Of a stretch of 64,000 nt of DNA, positions 1 through 10,172 are shown in pieces; positions within the stretch are counted from its first letter, which is position 1; every line of letters starts with the position of its first letter. Both the position numbers and the translations under genes were made by a program. The notes beneath the pieces were generated by a model. The model searched no databases. It was not told where the DNA came from and worked only from the letters and a program-made list of their open reading frames with translations. Origin of the DNA: Closterium sp. Naga37s-1 (taxonomy: Eukaryota > Streptophyta > Zygnematophyceae > Desmidiales > Closteriaceae); contig CANJKZ010000011.1 of assembly GCA_947471745.1 (NCBI GenBank), positions 1,550,001 to 1,614,000 on the forward strand. Reading direction: 5' to 3'.

Positions 1-546
1 GCGCGGGCTAGGTACGGGGCCGGGCGCAGGCTAGGTACGAGGCCGGGTGCTGGGCTAGGGACGAGGCCAAGCAACGGGCTAGGTACGGGGCCGATCGTTG
101 GGCAGGTACGGGGCCGGGCGTTGGGCGCGATACGGGGCCGGGCGCGGGCTAAGTACGGGGCCGGGCGCTGGGCAGGTACGGGGACGGGCGCGGGCTAGGT
201 ACGGGGCCGGGCGCGGGCTAGGTACAGGGCCGGGCGCTGGGCTAGGGACGAGGCCGAGCGACGGGCTAGGTACGGGCCGGTCGCGGGCTAAGTACGGGCT
301 GGGCGCGGGCTAGGTACGGGCCGGGCGCTGGGCTAGGGACGGGGCCGGGTACTGGGCAGGTACGAGACCGGGCGTTGGGCACGGAACGGGGCCGGGCGCT
401 GGGCTACGGACGAGGCCGGGCGCTGGGTGAGATACGGGCCGGGCGTGGGCTAGGTACGGGGCCAGGCGCGGGCGAGAGACGGGGCCGGGCGCGGGCTAGG
501 TACAGGCCGGTCGCGGGGCGAGGTACCTGGCCCGTCGCCCCTTGGC
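1..546. repeat. GC-rich minisatellite (reverse complement of the EL11 leader array)
   Basis: This is a degenerate tandem array with a unit of about 20-23 bp built on GGGCTAGGTACGGGGCCGGG. It matches, in reverse complement, the array at 59736-60725 that lies between the primer site and gag of EL11. It is therefore most likely the leader minisatellite of a minus-strand short-LTR copia element whose gag lies to the left of the window. The open frames across it are repeat artefacts. Confidence 0.8.
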
Positions 547-566
547 GTCGCCCCTAGGGGGTCGGG

Positions 567-1468
567 TGTGAGGAGTGCAGCCGACCTGCAACAGCGGGCG
601 AGCTGGTCGACGGGCCTGGTCGACCTGCACAAGGGCCACTGCAAGGGCGCCGACTTTGGGAGGGCGCCAACTTCGGCTAGTCGACTTGGGAGGTCGACCA
701 GTGGAGGGCGTCGACTTGGGTGACGCCGACTAGGGGAAGCCGACAGGGTGTGGTCGGCTGACAGGTGTACTGGTCGACCTGGAGTTGGTCAACCAAGTGG
801 GTTGTTGACATGGAGTTGGTCGACCAGGGGAGTTGTCGACCTGGTGAGGTCGACATGTGGTGGTCGTCGACCTGGGCGGTCGACGGGCCTGGGATGACAC
901 ACCTGGTCGACATGGTTGCCTGGTTGACCAGGTTACCCGACGACGAGGTCTGCGAGGTTTGCGACTGTCGCCCAGGTAGATTGGCAATGTCAACCTGCGG
1001 TTCGGTGGCACGTGGTCAACATGACTCCTCAGGTGCAACCGTCGACATATGGTCGACTTGGCACCTGCGCAATGTGCGTGGCGCTGCATGTCGTTACCGA
1101 CACCTTGCACTTGCGAAGTAGGTGCGCATACATGAGCACGTGTGGTGACCTATGGTGGCCTGTTGTTGGTGTGCTGGCACGCCAGCCTTGCAGGTCGACT
1201 GAGGATGCCTGAGGACGCCTGAGGTCGACCAGCTGGCAAGTCGCCTTCGTGTTGAGCTAGTGGTCGACTTGTATGCTAGGCTTCTGATGTAGTCTACCTT
1301 GCCAATCTAGTTGCTACCATTGTTCTCAACTTTTGCTAGTGAATCTCTTGCGGTTTTGCCCTGTGAACACACAAGTGCTAGAGAACGACTAAGTGAACAA
1401 ACGCAGAGATCCCTCCTACCCCGTGCCTAGCCCGTAGTCTAGCTCCCGTTGATAGAGTTATCTCCGCA
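567..1468 (+). repeat. EL1 5' LTR
   Basis: It starts TGTGAGGAG and ends TATCTCCGCA, and pairs with 11550-12451 at the same length and high similarity. Its first half is a degenerate repeat rich in GGTCGACCTGG-like units with many GTCGAC palindromes. The sequence after it, TGGTGCAGTGAGCG, sits where the primer-binding site should be but is not the usual initiator-tRNA match. Confidence 0.85.
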
Positions 1469-2234
1469 TGGTGCAGTGAGCGTGGACGGCACACAAATTA
1501 CCCCTTCAGTCAGGTCGACGTAGTGGTCACTTACCTAATTCGTGTTTGTAAGCCGGTAGTTGTGCGGTAGTCACTATGGTAGGCGCCGTATGTGACGCAG
1601 GAGTGGTGGACACCCTGGAGGCACGGCTGGAGGACGCGAGGACAAGCCATGAGGCCAAAGAGTATGGGCCAAACCTACCGTTGGCGGTCATCGAGGCAGA
1701 CATCCGCTCGGTATGGGCGGAAGAGCACCCTGCTCGACCAACTGCTCCTCGACCGGTGAACAACGAGGGTGGCGTCGACGTGGGAGTCAATGCCGGTGGT
1801 GACCAAGTCGGCAGCAATGCGGGAGGCACGTCGAGGTAGCGAGGTGTGATATACGCCGATGAGGTCGACGGTGTTCAGGTGTGAGGGATGCGGTCGTTGG
1901 CGGCTGCAGGCTCCTCACAAGGCGACGTCGGAAGTCGACGAAGCAGTTTGTCGCCAATGTCGGCGACCCACGTGACAGTGGGTGGGATTGCACCGAGTTA
2001 CGGCTAATTGGTCGACCTGATATCCTTACCTAGAAGGAAGCCATCGAGCCTCAGCTGGAGATGGTCATGCTGATCGGCTTATCAAAGGGCTCACGAGCAG
2101 CTACAACCTGCCGAAACGACTGTCTTTAGCGCCGAGTACTAGGGCAACACTCAACGAGGATTCCCTTACCTCGTACATCCTACAGGATGAGGCGATTTTA
2201 GGAAGCTGAGCGGCCCTCGGAGCTCCTTCCACAT
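1469..2234 (+). pseudogene. EL1 leader and decayed gag N-terminal region
   Basis: Between the 5' LTR and the zinc-knuckle frame there is no long open frame. A short one at 1576-1839 (87 codons, ending in a Gly/Val/Asn-rich stretch) has no domain I recognise. Around 2040-2220 the reading frame changes at least twice, with scraps resembling the end of a copia gag (Leu-rich helix, then basic Gly-rich tract). I infer a frameshifted gag; the exact start is not determinable by eye. Confidence 0.45.
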
Positions 2235-2507
2235 GTGAACTACGTCGCCCCGGTGAAGCAAGGTGGTCGACCGGGGCAGCGCGAGCAGTCTGGCGGCGGT
2301 GGTAGCAGTGGCTGGAAGCCAACCAAGGACGCCGACAAGAAGAAGTCGGCCAAGGATAGCGGTCGTGGAGGAGGAAGTCGACGTCGGGAGTGCTGGCTGT
2401 GCAGCGACCCCAACCACCTCTCCCTCGAGTGCCCCGACCGCAGTGACTCCGACCACGACGACGCCAAGGGAGGCTGCGGGAGGTCTGGCAGCCGTCGTCC
2501 CCGTTGA
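2235..2507 (+). pseudogene. EL1 gag C-terminus with zinc knuckle
   Basis: This 90-codon open frame carries a canonical retroviral-type knuckle, CX2CX4HX4C, at about 2391-2432 (CWLCSDPNHLSLEC). It lies in a basic Gly/Ser/Lys-rich context typical of the RNA-binding end of a copia gag. The frame ends soon after the knuckle and the protease follows in another frame, so this is a fragment of a broken gag-pol. The canonical knuckle separates EL1 from the short-LTR family of this window, whose zinc motif has another spacing. Confidence 0.75.
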
Positions 2508-2689
2508 GGCAGAAACCAGCCGCGCAAGGAGAAGCAATCGACCAAGTCGTCGACCTCGGCAAAGGACGCTGACTCCTCTGCTGGCGGAAAAGGGCGAGAC
2601 GACAAGGAGGCCTTGTGCTCGCTGGTCGGCGTCGTGGAGCCGACCGTCTTGCTGGCACCGGAGGCCGGTGAGGACTTCCAGGTGATGGC

Positions 2690-3167
2690 GGCAGCCGTAC
2701 AGGCAAACCCGGCGGTTGTTCTGCTCGATAGTGGTTGCTCCCACCACTTGATGGGGACGAAGGAGGTCTTCGTCGACCTACAGCCGAGCGGCGACGTCAG
2801 GCACGTGCGCGGCTTCAATGGGGCGCTGCAGGACTTCCAGGGCTGCGGCACTGTTGCTCTGCAAGGGGAGGCCGGGAGGCAGGTGCTCATCCCCGACGTG
2901 CTCTATGTCCCGGGCGTGCGAGCGAACTTGCTTTCGGCCGGCAGTTGAAGGAGAACGGCATGAAGGAGGTCTTCGTTGACCTACAGCCGAGCGGCGACGT
3001 CAGGCACGTGCGCGGCTTCAATGGGGCGCTGCAGGACGTCCAGGGCTACGGCACTGTTGCTATGCAAGGGGAGGCCGGGAGGCAGGTGCTCATCCCCGAC
3101 GTGCTCTATGTCCCGGGCGTGCGAGCGAACTTGCTTTCGGTCGGCAGTTGAAGGAGAACGGCATGAA
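2690..3167 (+). pseudogene. EL1 aspartic protease, internally duplicated
   Basis: The frame at 2613-2948 contains the copia protease signature LLDSGCSHH, with Asp-Ser-Gly as catalytic motif, followed by the usual beta-strand run and the ending VRANLLS. The second half is then repeated with a 203-bp period (2760-2962 and 2963-3165). Because 203 is not a multiple of three, the repeat shifts frame. Both copies end at the same TGA just before a LKENGMK-like stretch, so that frameshift predates the duplication. The protease would cleave the polyprotein in the virus-like particle; here it cannot be read through. Confidence 0.8.
2760..3165 (+). repeat. 203-bp tandem duplication inside the EL1 protease
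   Basis: Two adjacent copies start AAGGAGGTCTT and end GGCATG. They differ at only a handful of positions (for example GTCGACC versus GTTGACC). There are two copies only, so this is a segmental duplication and not a satellite. Confidence 0.9.
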
Positions 3168-4515
3168 GCTGCAGGAGGACAGGATGTTGCTCGTCTCGGC
3201 GACGGGAGACGTCCTCGGTCGGGCGTCCTACACCGGGCGAGTCTTCTGCACCAACCTGCGTCCCTGCTCGGCAAAGTCGACAACGCCGACGACGGAGGTC
3301 GTGGCCCTGCGGGCGATCGTCTCGGTGACAAACTCGAGGCCAGACAGGCTGCATGCGAGGCTTGCACACGTCGGCATGAACACCATCCGGAGCTCGGCAA
3401 TGCACAAGGTCGCCACTGGGTTGGACCTCAAGTCGGCGTCTGGCGCCAACTTGCCGTGTGTCTCGTGCGTTGGCGGGAAGCTGGCGCGTCACACCTTCCC
3501 CGACCAGGGCTCCGACGTCGACGACGTGCTGGCCGTCATGCACGTCGACCTGTGCGGGCCATTCCGGGTGGCTGCCAAGGATGGCAGCCTGTACTTTTTG
3601 CTGCTGAAGGACCGCAAAACCCGCTACGTGTGGGTGAGGCCGGTCACCAAGAAGTTGGATGCACTGCAGGAGTTCGTGCAGTGGCTGGCGGTGACTGAGC
3701 GGCAGACGAAGAAGTCGGTGTGGATGCTGCGCTCTGACTGGGGAGGGGAGTTCCTCGGGAAGCAGTTCACCGACTTCGTGAACGGCAAGGGGATCGTCCA
3801 CGACCTGACCTGCCCCTACACCCCGCAGCAGAACGGCATGGCGGAGCGCGAGATGAGGATGGTGGTGGAATCGGTGCGAACGATGCTGCTGCACATGGGC
3901 ATGCAACACCATTGGTGGCATCTCACTCTACGACAGGCTGTCTGGGTCCGCAAATGCCTGGAGCGGTCGACGCTGCAGCCGGGGACGACGCCATACCAGC
4001 TGCTGACCGGGAAGAAGCCCGACTTGTCGCTGGTACGGGTATGGGGCTGCATGGCGCAGTTCTTGGTCCCCGAGCAGCAGCGTGGTGGAAAGCTGAAGCC
4101 GAAGGCCAGGTGGGGCCTTCACTTCGGCGTTTTGGAGGAGAGCAAGGGCTGGGAGCTCCTCGACATTGCCGACAACCGGGTAGTCACCACGTCGGACGTG
4201 GTGTTCTACGAGAACATGTCGCTAGAGGTGTGGACGTCGGAGCACGGGTCGGCGTTGAGCCGGACGCCGACCATCCCGCCGACGGACACCATGGCGGCAA
4301 CACTCCCTTTGCTCGCCGAGGTTGGTGATCCTGCTGCTGAGGACGTTGAGGATGTCCCCTCTCCCTTCCCCTCCCCTCCCCCCCGTGCCCCACCCCTTGT
4401 GGCCGACCTGCGTGGCCGTCGGCCTCCGGCGATTAGGGGAGAAGTGGGGCATCGCCTTTGGCGCCAGCCAAGAGCATCGCCGGTGGCCGACGTGACGTCC
4501 AGCAAGTCGACATGA
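3148..4515 (+). pseudogene. EL1 integrase
   Basis: This 455-codon frame begins with the GAG-pre-integrase zinc module: His pair in HARLAHVG, Cys pair in CVSCVGG. The rve catalytic core follows: first Asp in HVDLCGPF, second in SDWGGEF, Glu in QQNGMAERE. It continues into the copia integrase C-terminus (LVRVWGCMAQF, then the DVVFYEN stretch) and stops at 4513 in the linker. It would insert the cDNA into the nuclear genome. The start is simply the first in-frame Met after the broken protease; in a working element it would be an internal part of one polyprotein. The domain is full length although the element is dead. Confidence 0.88.
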
Positions 4516-4948
4516 GAGTGAAGTCGACGCCGCCAGGGGAGGAGCAGGCCGAGGAAGTGCAGCCGACGGTGGTGAAGTCGGCAAAGGGGCAGGAACAAGG
4601 CAGCAGCTGACAGGGGAGCAGGCAGCAGCCAAGCCGACCAAGAAGCAGTCCGCAACCAGGCACTCGGCAGAGGAGCCGACCATAGGGGAGAAGTCGGCAG
4701 AGAAGCCGGCTGAGGTGCAGCAGGACGATGAGGGTAGTGAAGCTGGTGACGATGGAGGGGACGCCGAGGAGTCCACCAACAGTGATGTGGTGGAGGTCCA
4801 GCGTGGACCACGGCAGTCAGGCCGAAATCGGAGGCCGCCCGACTTCTACGTACCGGCTGCCTTCACCATGGCGTACGACGAGGTCGATGAGGACCTGTAG
4901 TACGACGACGCCGAGGAGGATGAAGACTTTCCGGAACTCAACCTCGAC
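4516..4948 (+). pseudogene. EL1 integrase-RT linker
   Basis: The linker is acidic and Lys/Glu/Gln-rich and switches frame after 4515. From about 4610 one frame runs through an acidic stretch and RGPRQSGRNRRPPDFY, a copia-type junction before RT, to a TAG at about 4898. The frame then continues directly (YDDAEEDED) into the RT frame at 4949. Confidence 0.6.
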
Positions 4949-5380
4949 ATGCACGCCGACCCCGAGCACCGTTGGGACATCTCAACGATGACAATGAAGG
5001 AGGCGTTGGCGAGCTGGAAAGGCAAGGCTGTGAAGGCCGCCATGGAGGAGGAGATCCGCAGCCTCATCGACATGGGGACGTGGGAGCTGGTCGAACACCC
5101 GCCAGGAGTGAACATCATGAAGAACCGGTGGGTGCTGACGACGAAGTACCACATCGACGACACCGTCGAGCGCGAGAAGGCAAGGCTGGTCGTGAAGGGC
5201 TTCACGCATGTGTATGGCGCCGACTACGACGAGACATATGCGCCGATGAGCAGCTACGTTATGTTAAGGATCTTCCTCAGCATCGTCGCCGTCCTCGATC
5301 TCAACCTGATGCAGCTCGACATGAAGAACGCCTTCCTGCAGAGCAAGCTCGACCAGGTGCTGTACATGTACCAGCCGGAC
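4949..5380 (+). pseudogene. EL1 reverse transcriptase, N-terminal half
   Basis: This is RVT_2-type RT of Ty1/copia. The sequence runs AAMEEEI, TWELVEHP, NRWVLTTKYHID, ARLVVKGF, DETYAPM, then the first catalytic Asp in MQLDMKNAFLQ, and breaks at YQPD where EL2 is inserted. Joining 5380 to 10173 restores QPDYFNDG and then LYGLKQ in the same frame, which shows that EL2 interrupted an RT that was still open at this point. Confidence 0.9.
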
Positions 5381-6250
5381 TGTTAGAGACTAAGGACGGA
5401 GTCTATGAAGATTAAGGGCCGAAATATCTCAAAATCGTCAACTATAATTCTGGACAGAAAAGTCGTCGTCACAAGAAACGTCGTCGACAAAAAACTATCG
5501 GTCAGAATTCTCTCAAACTTGAGTATATTGTAGCCCTTGACTTTGGCTATCTTTCCCAATTTGAATATTATCAGAATATGGATTATATCTTGAGTTATGA
5601 ACTTCGGCGCACTAGGGGGTATGCTGCCATAGAAACTTAACTCAATCACAAAGTTGTCTCACAAGTTCACACAAGAAAGTTGGAGTAGCAATGGAACCAG
5701 GTACGAGGGGATGAGGAGGACGAGAGGGAAGGTCCCAAGGGAGTCCCCAACTAAGGAAACCCCATACCACACAATTCCCCTCTCTATAGGCACCCCAACT
5801 TTGACATTTGTCCCTTTCCCAACTCATGCCATCCACCTCACCCAACTTGGCCACACTTGCCAACCTGGTTTGGCTTCTCCCAACCACTTGGCATCATCTA
5901 CAGTGATGGTGACGAATTTCCCAACCCCCAAAAGTCTGTACCCCATATTGAGTCAACCCGCAAATTCCCATAGTCGCCGCATCTCAATCAAAACTTCGAA
6001 CGATCATATCTTTCTCGTTCTTGCTCCGATCGCGACGATTCTCGGTTCGTCGTGAAGCTCTTGAGCAGAGGAGTCACTTCAGATATCTGCTCAAGCCAAA
6101 TAACATTCACACACACACACACACACACACTCAGAAAATCCAAACAACAGCACACACGAATTCTTGCACATGCTCACACCACGCATGCAACACACGAACA
6201 TATGATGGGAGGCAGACAGACGTGAATGCAAATGATAGCATCACATAACA
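5381..6250 (-). repeat. EL2 3' LTR
   Basis: On the element's strand it starts TGTTATGTGATGC, right after a purine tract AGAGGGGGAGT (about 6251-6262), and ends in TAGTCTCTAACA at 5381. Length is 870 bp. It contains an (AC)n microsatellite at 6108-6130. No full-length partner exists at the other end of the element. Confidence 0.85.
6108..6130. repeat. (AC)n microsatellite
   Basis: About 11 uninterrupted AC dinucleotides lie inside the EL2 3' LTR. Confidence 0.95.
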
Positions 6251-6262
6251 AACTCCCCCTCT
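6251..6262 (-). promoter_or_regulatory. EL2 polypurine tract
   Basis: On the minus strand this is AGAGGGGGAGTT directly before the LTR start TGTTATG. Its place and composition fit the plus-strand primer of an LTR element. Confidence 0.7.
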
Positions 6263-6307
6263 GGCTGCCTACCATCATCCCACATGCCAAAGCTCAAGCA
6301 TGCACCC

Positions 6308-7966
6308 TCAATGCACACTCATCCCAGCAAGTTTCATGCCCTTCCAGTGCTCAGGTTTAGCCAGGCGCTTGGTGAGAATGTCAGCCGCCTGCTGATAGGT
6401 CTTCACAATCTCCAGCCGCACTTCCTTGTCTAGGAGCCTCCTCACCCAGTGCCACTTTGGCCTGATGTGCTTTGTCAGGCCATGAAGACATGCATTCTTT
6501 GCAAGCTTCACAGCCGACTCATTGTCACAAAACATTGCTGTCGGCTCCCTCTGGCACACTCCGATCTCCTCCAACAAACGCCTTAGCCACACCACCTCCT
6601 TCACCCCATGATGAAGGGCCATGTACTCAGTCTCACACGAGGACAGCCCCACCTCGTTTTGCTTCTTGCTGCGCCAGCTCACTGCACCACGTCCAAACAG
6701 GCACACATAGCCTCCAATGCTGGTGCCATCCGCCTTTACAGAGTTGAAGCTAGCGTCGGTGTAGCAAGTCAAGAGCATCTCCCCCTGGCTCAAATCAGCT
6801 GCACCCCTCTGCAGCCTCTGTCGCACAGCACTGTACTCCAAACCCACAGATGCTGTAGCACTCACATAGCGGACCAACCTCTTGGCCGCTTCTAGCTGCT
6901 CATGACTGGGGCGTGAGACCACACTAGCAAGCCTGGATGTAGCAAAGGCAATGTCAGGCCGCGTGTGGTTTGCCGCATAGTTGAGTGCCCCCACCATGGA
7001 ATGAAACAGCTTCCTTTCACTCTCACCCACCACCTCCTCATCAGCACATGGCTCCACAGTGAAACCCGAAGGTTGTGGGGTGGCTGGCTTTCCTCCATCT
7101 TGCAGCCCATACTTCTCAGCCAGCCCCTCACAGTACTTCCTCTGGTGCAACCTCAACACTCCCTTGTCAAGGTCTCTCTCCACATGCATTCCAAGGTAAT
7201 ACTTGACATCTCCCATTTTCGAGCACTTGAAATGCATCTCCAGCATCTCCTCCACATGCTCAATCATTGCAGATGACTCAGAGAGGAGAAGGATATCACC
7301 CACATACACCAAGAGCATGAGGAACTGCTCCTTCTCTTGCAGCAGGAACAAGCTGTGATCACACTCGCTCTTCTTGAAACCCCCAGCCAGCAGTGTCTCC
7401 TCTAGCTTGTGGTACCACGCGCGAGGAGCCTGCTTCAGGCCATAGATGGCCTTCTTGAGCCTGCACACGCTGTCGCTCCCATCATCCAACCCCTCAGGCT
7501 GCAGCATGTACAGCTCCTCTAGGATGATCCCATTGAGGAAAGCAGTTGTGATGTCCATCTGCTTGATCCTCCATCCACGGTTTGCAGCCGTTCCCAACAT
7601 CACCCTTAGTATAGTCCCTTTCCCCACAGGAGCAAAGATCTCGTCAAAGTCCTTCCCCTTTGTCTGCTTGAACCCCTTAGCCACAAGCCTTGACTTGTAG
7701 CGGGTCAGCTCCCCATCAGGTCCGTACTTGTGCCTGAAGATCAGCTTGGAAGAAATGGCCTTCTTCCCAGGAGGTAGCTCACACAGCTCCCACGTTTCAT
7801 TCTCCAGCAGAGATTCATACTCCTCCTTCACACCCTGCTTCCATTTTTCAGCATCGGGCCCACTCAAGGCCTCAGCTAGCGTCTTGGGCTCAGGGACGGC
7901 TGCCCAGTAGCAGTGTGCTATCTCATCCTCATCACACAGCTCAGCCACACTCCCAGCCCGTACCAC
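6308..7966 (-). pseudogene. EL2 reverse transcriptase-RNase H
   Basis: The 552-codon frame covers all of RVT_2 and the copia RNase H. RT motifs are LVAKGFKQ, first Asp in KQMDITTAFLNG, and the second motif LLVYVGDILL, where the family has YVDD. One of the two catalytic Asp residues is therefore Gly, and polymerisation should be lost. RNase H motifs are CYTDASF, SSCETEYMAL, FCDNESAVKLAKN, KHIRPKWHWVR and AADILTK. The stop is TGA, about 55 bp before the LTR. Upstream, the integrase frame reaches it only through a TAG and a frameshift near 7975. Confidence 0.9.
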
Positions 7967-8076
7967 CTTGGCTTTCCAAAACTAGGATAGGTCAGCCTAT
8001 TAGGAGGGCGCACATCCCTCCTAGGACGATCAAGCGGACGTTGGGCACGTGGTGGAGCATCTTGCTGCTTTTCCTG

Positions 8077-9507
8077 CTACTGCTGCTGTTGCTCCTCCAC
8101 CTCAGGTTCTCCCCCATCCTCAGTCACCCCAGAGATCTCCTCATCTGAGACAGTGACCTGCACTTGCCTCGAAGGCCGCTGCACCTCATCAGCCTCAATG
8201 ATCAGCGGTGTAGTAGGAAGCTTCTGCTGCTGCTGCTTCCACTCCTTATAGTACAAGGACTCGAGGAACTTCACATCCCTTGACACAGACAGCTGCTGGC
8301 TGGTCAAGTCCCATATCAACCAGCCCTTGTGATCCTTAGCAAGCCCCAAGTGTACTCCCCATCTCCCAGAAGCCTCCAACTTTCCCCTCTTCTCCTTACG
8401 CACATGAAACACCACCATGCAGCCGTAGGCTCTCAGCATGTTGACTGCTGGTGCACTCCCATACCACTTGGCGTAGGGGACCCACTGCTTGTCCCCCACA
8501 GTCGCCAACACCCTGTTCTTCACAAGGGAGACCTGCCGCAGTGCAGTCACCCAAAATGGATCCGGCAGCCCTGCACGCCCAAGGAGAGTGCGAGCACCTT
8601 CCTGCAGGGTCCGGTTGAAGCGCTCAGCCACACTGTTCTGCTGAGGGTTGTAGGGCACTGTGAGCTGATGCTGAATGCCCTTCTTCTTCAGCACCGCCTC
8701 AAAATCAGCACCAATGAATTCTCCCCCGTTGTCAGTGCGGATCACCTTCACCTTGTGTCCGCTCTCCCTTTGAGCTCTCGGCATCCACTCCCCCTTAGTG
8801 TGGAGAGGGTACACCCACACGGCACGCGTGTGGTCGTCCACAATGGTTAAGAAGTAGCGGCTGCTCGAGAGAGAAGGGGCCCTCGTAGGGCCCACCACAT
8901 CCATGTGCACAAGTGCGAGCGGGGCCTTGGCTGGTCCCGTGCCGCTGCTGAAGGGAAACTTCGTGAACTTGGTCTCAAGGCATGTAGGGCAGCTCCCAAC
9001 CTCCTTTGCTGCCCCCTTCACCTCCAACCCCTTCAAGCTCCCATCCTTCACTAACTTCTGCAGCATAGGAAATTTCACATGACACAGCCTCTCGTGCCAC
9101 GTCTCCCAATCAGCCTCACCACTCCCAGATGAAGCCTTTGCCCATGCAGCTGTCGCATCCACACCAGCAAGCACCTCACCATATGGCTGCTGTGGCTGCT
9201 GCACCTTCTTGACTGCATCCAGGGCCCCATCAGTTGGTGCAATCTCCTCTCCTCCTGCAGTTGCCTTTGCCGTTGCTGCTGCCGCTGCCGTTGCTAGAGG
9301 TTTCCCGTTCCAAGGGATGATGGGCAGCTGCCACAGGTCCTTGATACAGCTGCTCTTCTCCTCTTGGTTCCATAGCAGCAGCTTCCCAAGCTTTGCACGG
9401 CAGCTGGTTGGGTCAAAGGTCACTTTGGCCTTGCTCTTCTGCAGCCGGCGCACAGAAAGAAGGTTAGCAGACAAGCCTTCAACCAACAACACATTCCCCA
9501 GCCCCAC
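8077..9507 (-). pseudogene. EL2 integrase
   Basis: The 476-codon frame has the zinc-binding pre-integrase module (WHERLCHV, then CPTC). The rve core has first Asp in VHMDVVGPT, second in RTDNGGEF, and Glu in PQQNSVAERF. It ends in a Gln-rich tract (EEQQQQ) at a TAG where the CAG run continues beyond it; reading on gives a Pro/Arg-rich linker towards RT. The N-terminal part is the protease end (VEGLSANLLSVRRL), but the protease active site is in another frame, so one frameshift lies near 9500. Confidence 0.88.
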
Positions 9508-9986
9508 AAGCCCCCCATTGGTCCCATCACCTTGGCATTCCCAACACCAATCATAGGGAGCAAAGCACCTGAAGGGGTAGCCACAAACTTAATCTTTCCA
9601 GGGGGCTTTACCTCATCAAGCAAATCTGCCCGTGGGGTCATGTGACTTGTGCAACCTGAATCTATCACCCAGTGAGTGAGGGGGTGCATCACAACCTTCC
9701 CAACTGTGCCCACATCACCCTCACTCCCTTTCACATCCTCAAATGCACTCCGCATCCGCCCGCTCCATTCCTCATAGTTGGAGCCATCCAATGCCTCGAT
9801 CTTGGATGGTGGCGGCTCATTCCTCTTCTCAGCTGCATCTCCACTCCCTTGACTCATTTCCTCTGCTCCCAAGCATAGGTTCCAGCTCCCCCCTTGCTGT
9901 CCACACCGAAGTCCCACAATAGTTTCACAAGTGTCAGCGCCAACGAAATTTCGGCTGAGTTTCCCCTTAGCGGAAGTCACATCCAA
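9420..9986 (-). pseudogene. EL2 gag remnant fused to protease
   Basis: The frame starts with an early gag motif (LDGSNYEEWSGRMRSAF). After only about 20 more residues it reaches the protease active site HWVIDSGCTSHM. A normal copia gag would place some 200-300 residues, including a zinc knuckle, between the two, so most of gag has been deleted in frame. The copy therefore could not make its own particles. Confidence 0.8.
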
Positions 9987-10078
9987 CCTCTAGAAATCAA
10001 CTTATGCACGCCCACAGGCCATGGTGGGTCTAGGAGGGTCTTCACACTTCAGTAGACTCCTCACAAAGTCCTTAATCA

Positions 10079-10090
10079 GCTCTGATACCA
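10079..10090 (-). promoter_or_regulatory. EL2 primer-binding site
   Basis: The minus strand reads TGGTATCAGAGC, the standard match to the 3' end of initiator methionine tRNA used by plant copia elements. It lies 2 bases after the end of the foldback LTR. Confidence 0.9.
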
Positions 10091-10092
10091 CT

Positions 10093-10167
10093 TGTTAGAG
10101 ACTAAGGACGGAGTCTATGAATATTTCGGCCCTTAATCTTCATAGACTCCGTCCTTAGTCTCTAACA
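10093..10167. repeat. 75-bp foldback replacing the EL2 5' LTR
   Basis: Two perfect 29-nt inverted arms (TGTTAGAGACTAAGG... and its complement ending TCTCTAACA) surround a 17-nt loop. The outer 47 nt are the exact reverse complement of the first 47 nt of the element at 5381-5427. The LTR end next to the primer site is correct; upstream of it the sequence folds back on itself in place of the remaining ~800 bp of LTR. Confidence 0.93.
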
Positions 10168-10172
10168 CGGAC

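Larger units (their letters stand above)
5381..10167 (-). mobile_element. EL2, nested Ty1/copia element with a foldback 5' LTR
   Basis: The 4787-bp minus-strand element is flanked by a perfect 5-bp target duplication CGGAC (5376-5380 and 10168-10172) inside the EL1 RT. The 3' LTR (5381-6250, 870 bp) is complete. The 5' LTR is reduced to a 75-bp hairpin, so both outer ends carry the same 47 bp in inverted orientation. The internal order is gag remnant, protease, integrase, RT-RNase H. It is inactive: gag is internally deleted, there are at least two frameshifts and one stop, and the RT motif YVDD reads YVGD. Confidence 0.92.

Noticed and set aside
98..557. Arg/Gly-rich open frames in the first 560 bases.
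   Set aside because: They follow the repeat unit of the minisatellite and change with its phase; no start context, domain or conservation.
1576..1839. A separate small host gene at 1576-1839.
   Set aside because: It lies between the EL1 LTR and its gag, has no recognised domain, and is best read as decayed element sequence.
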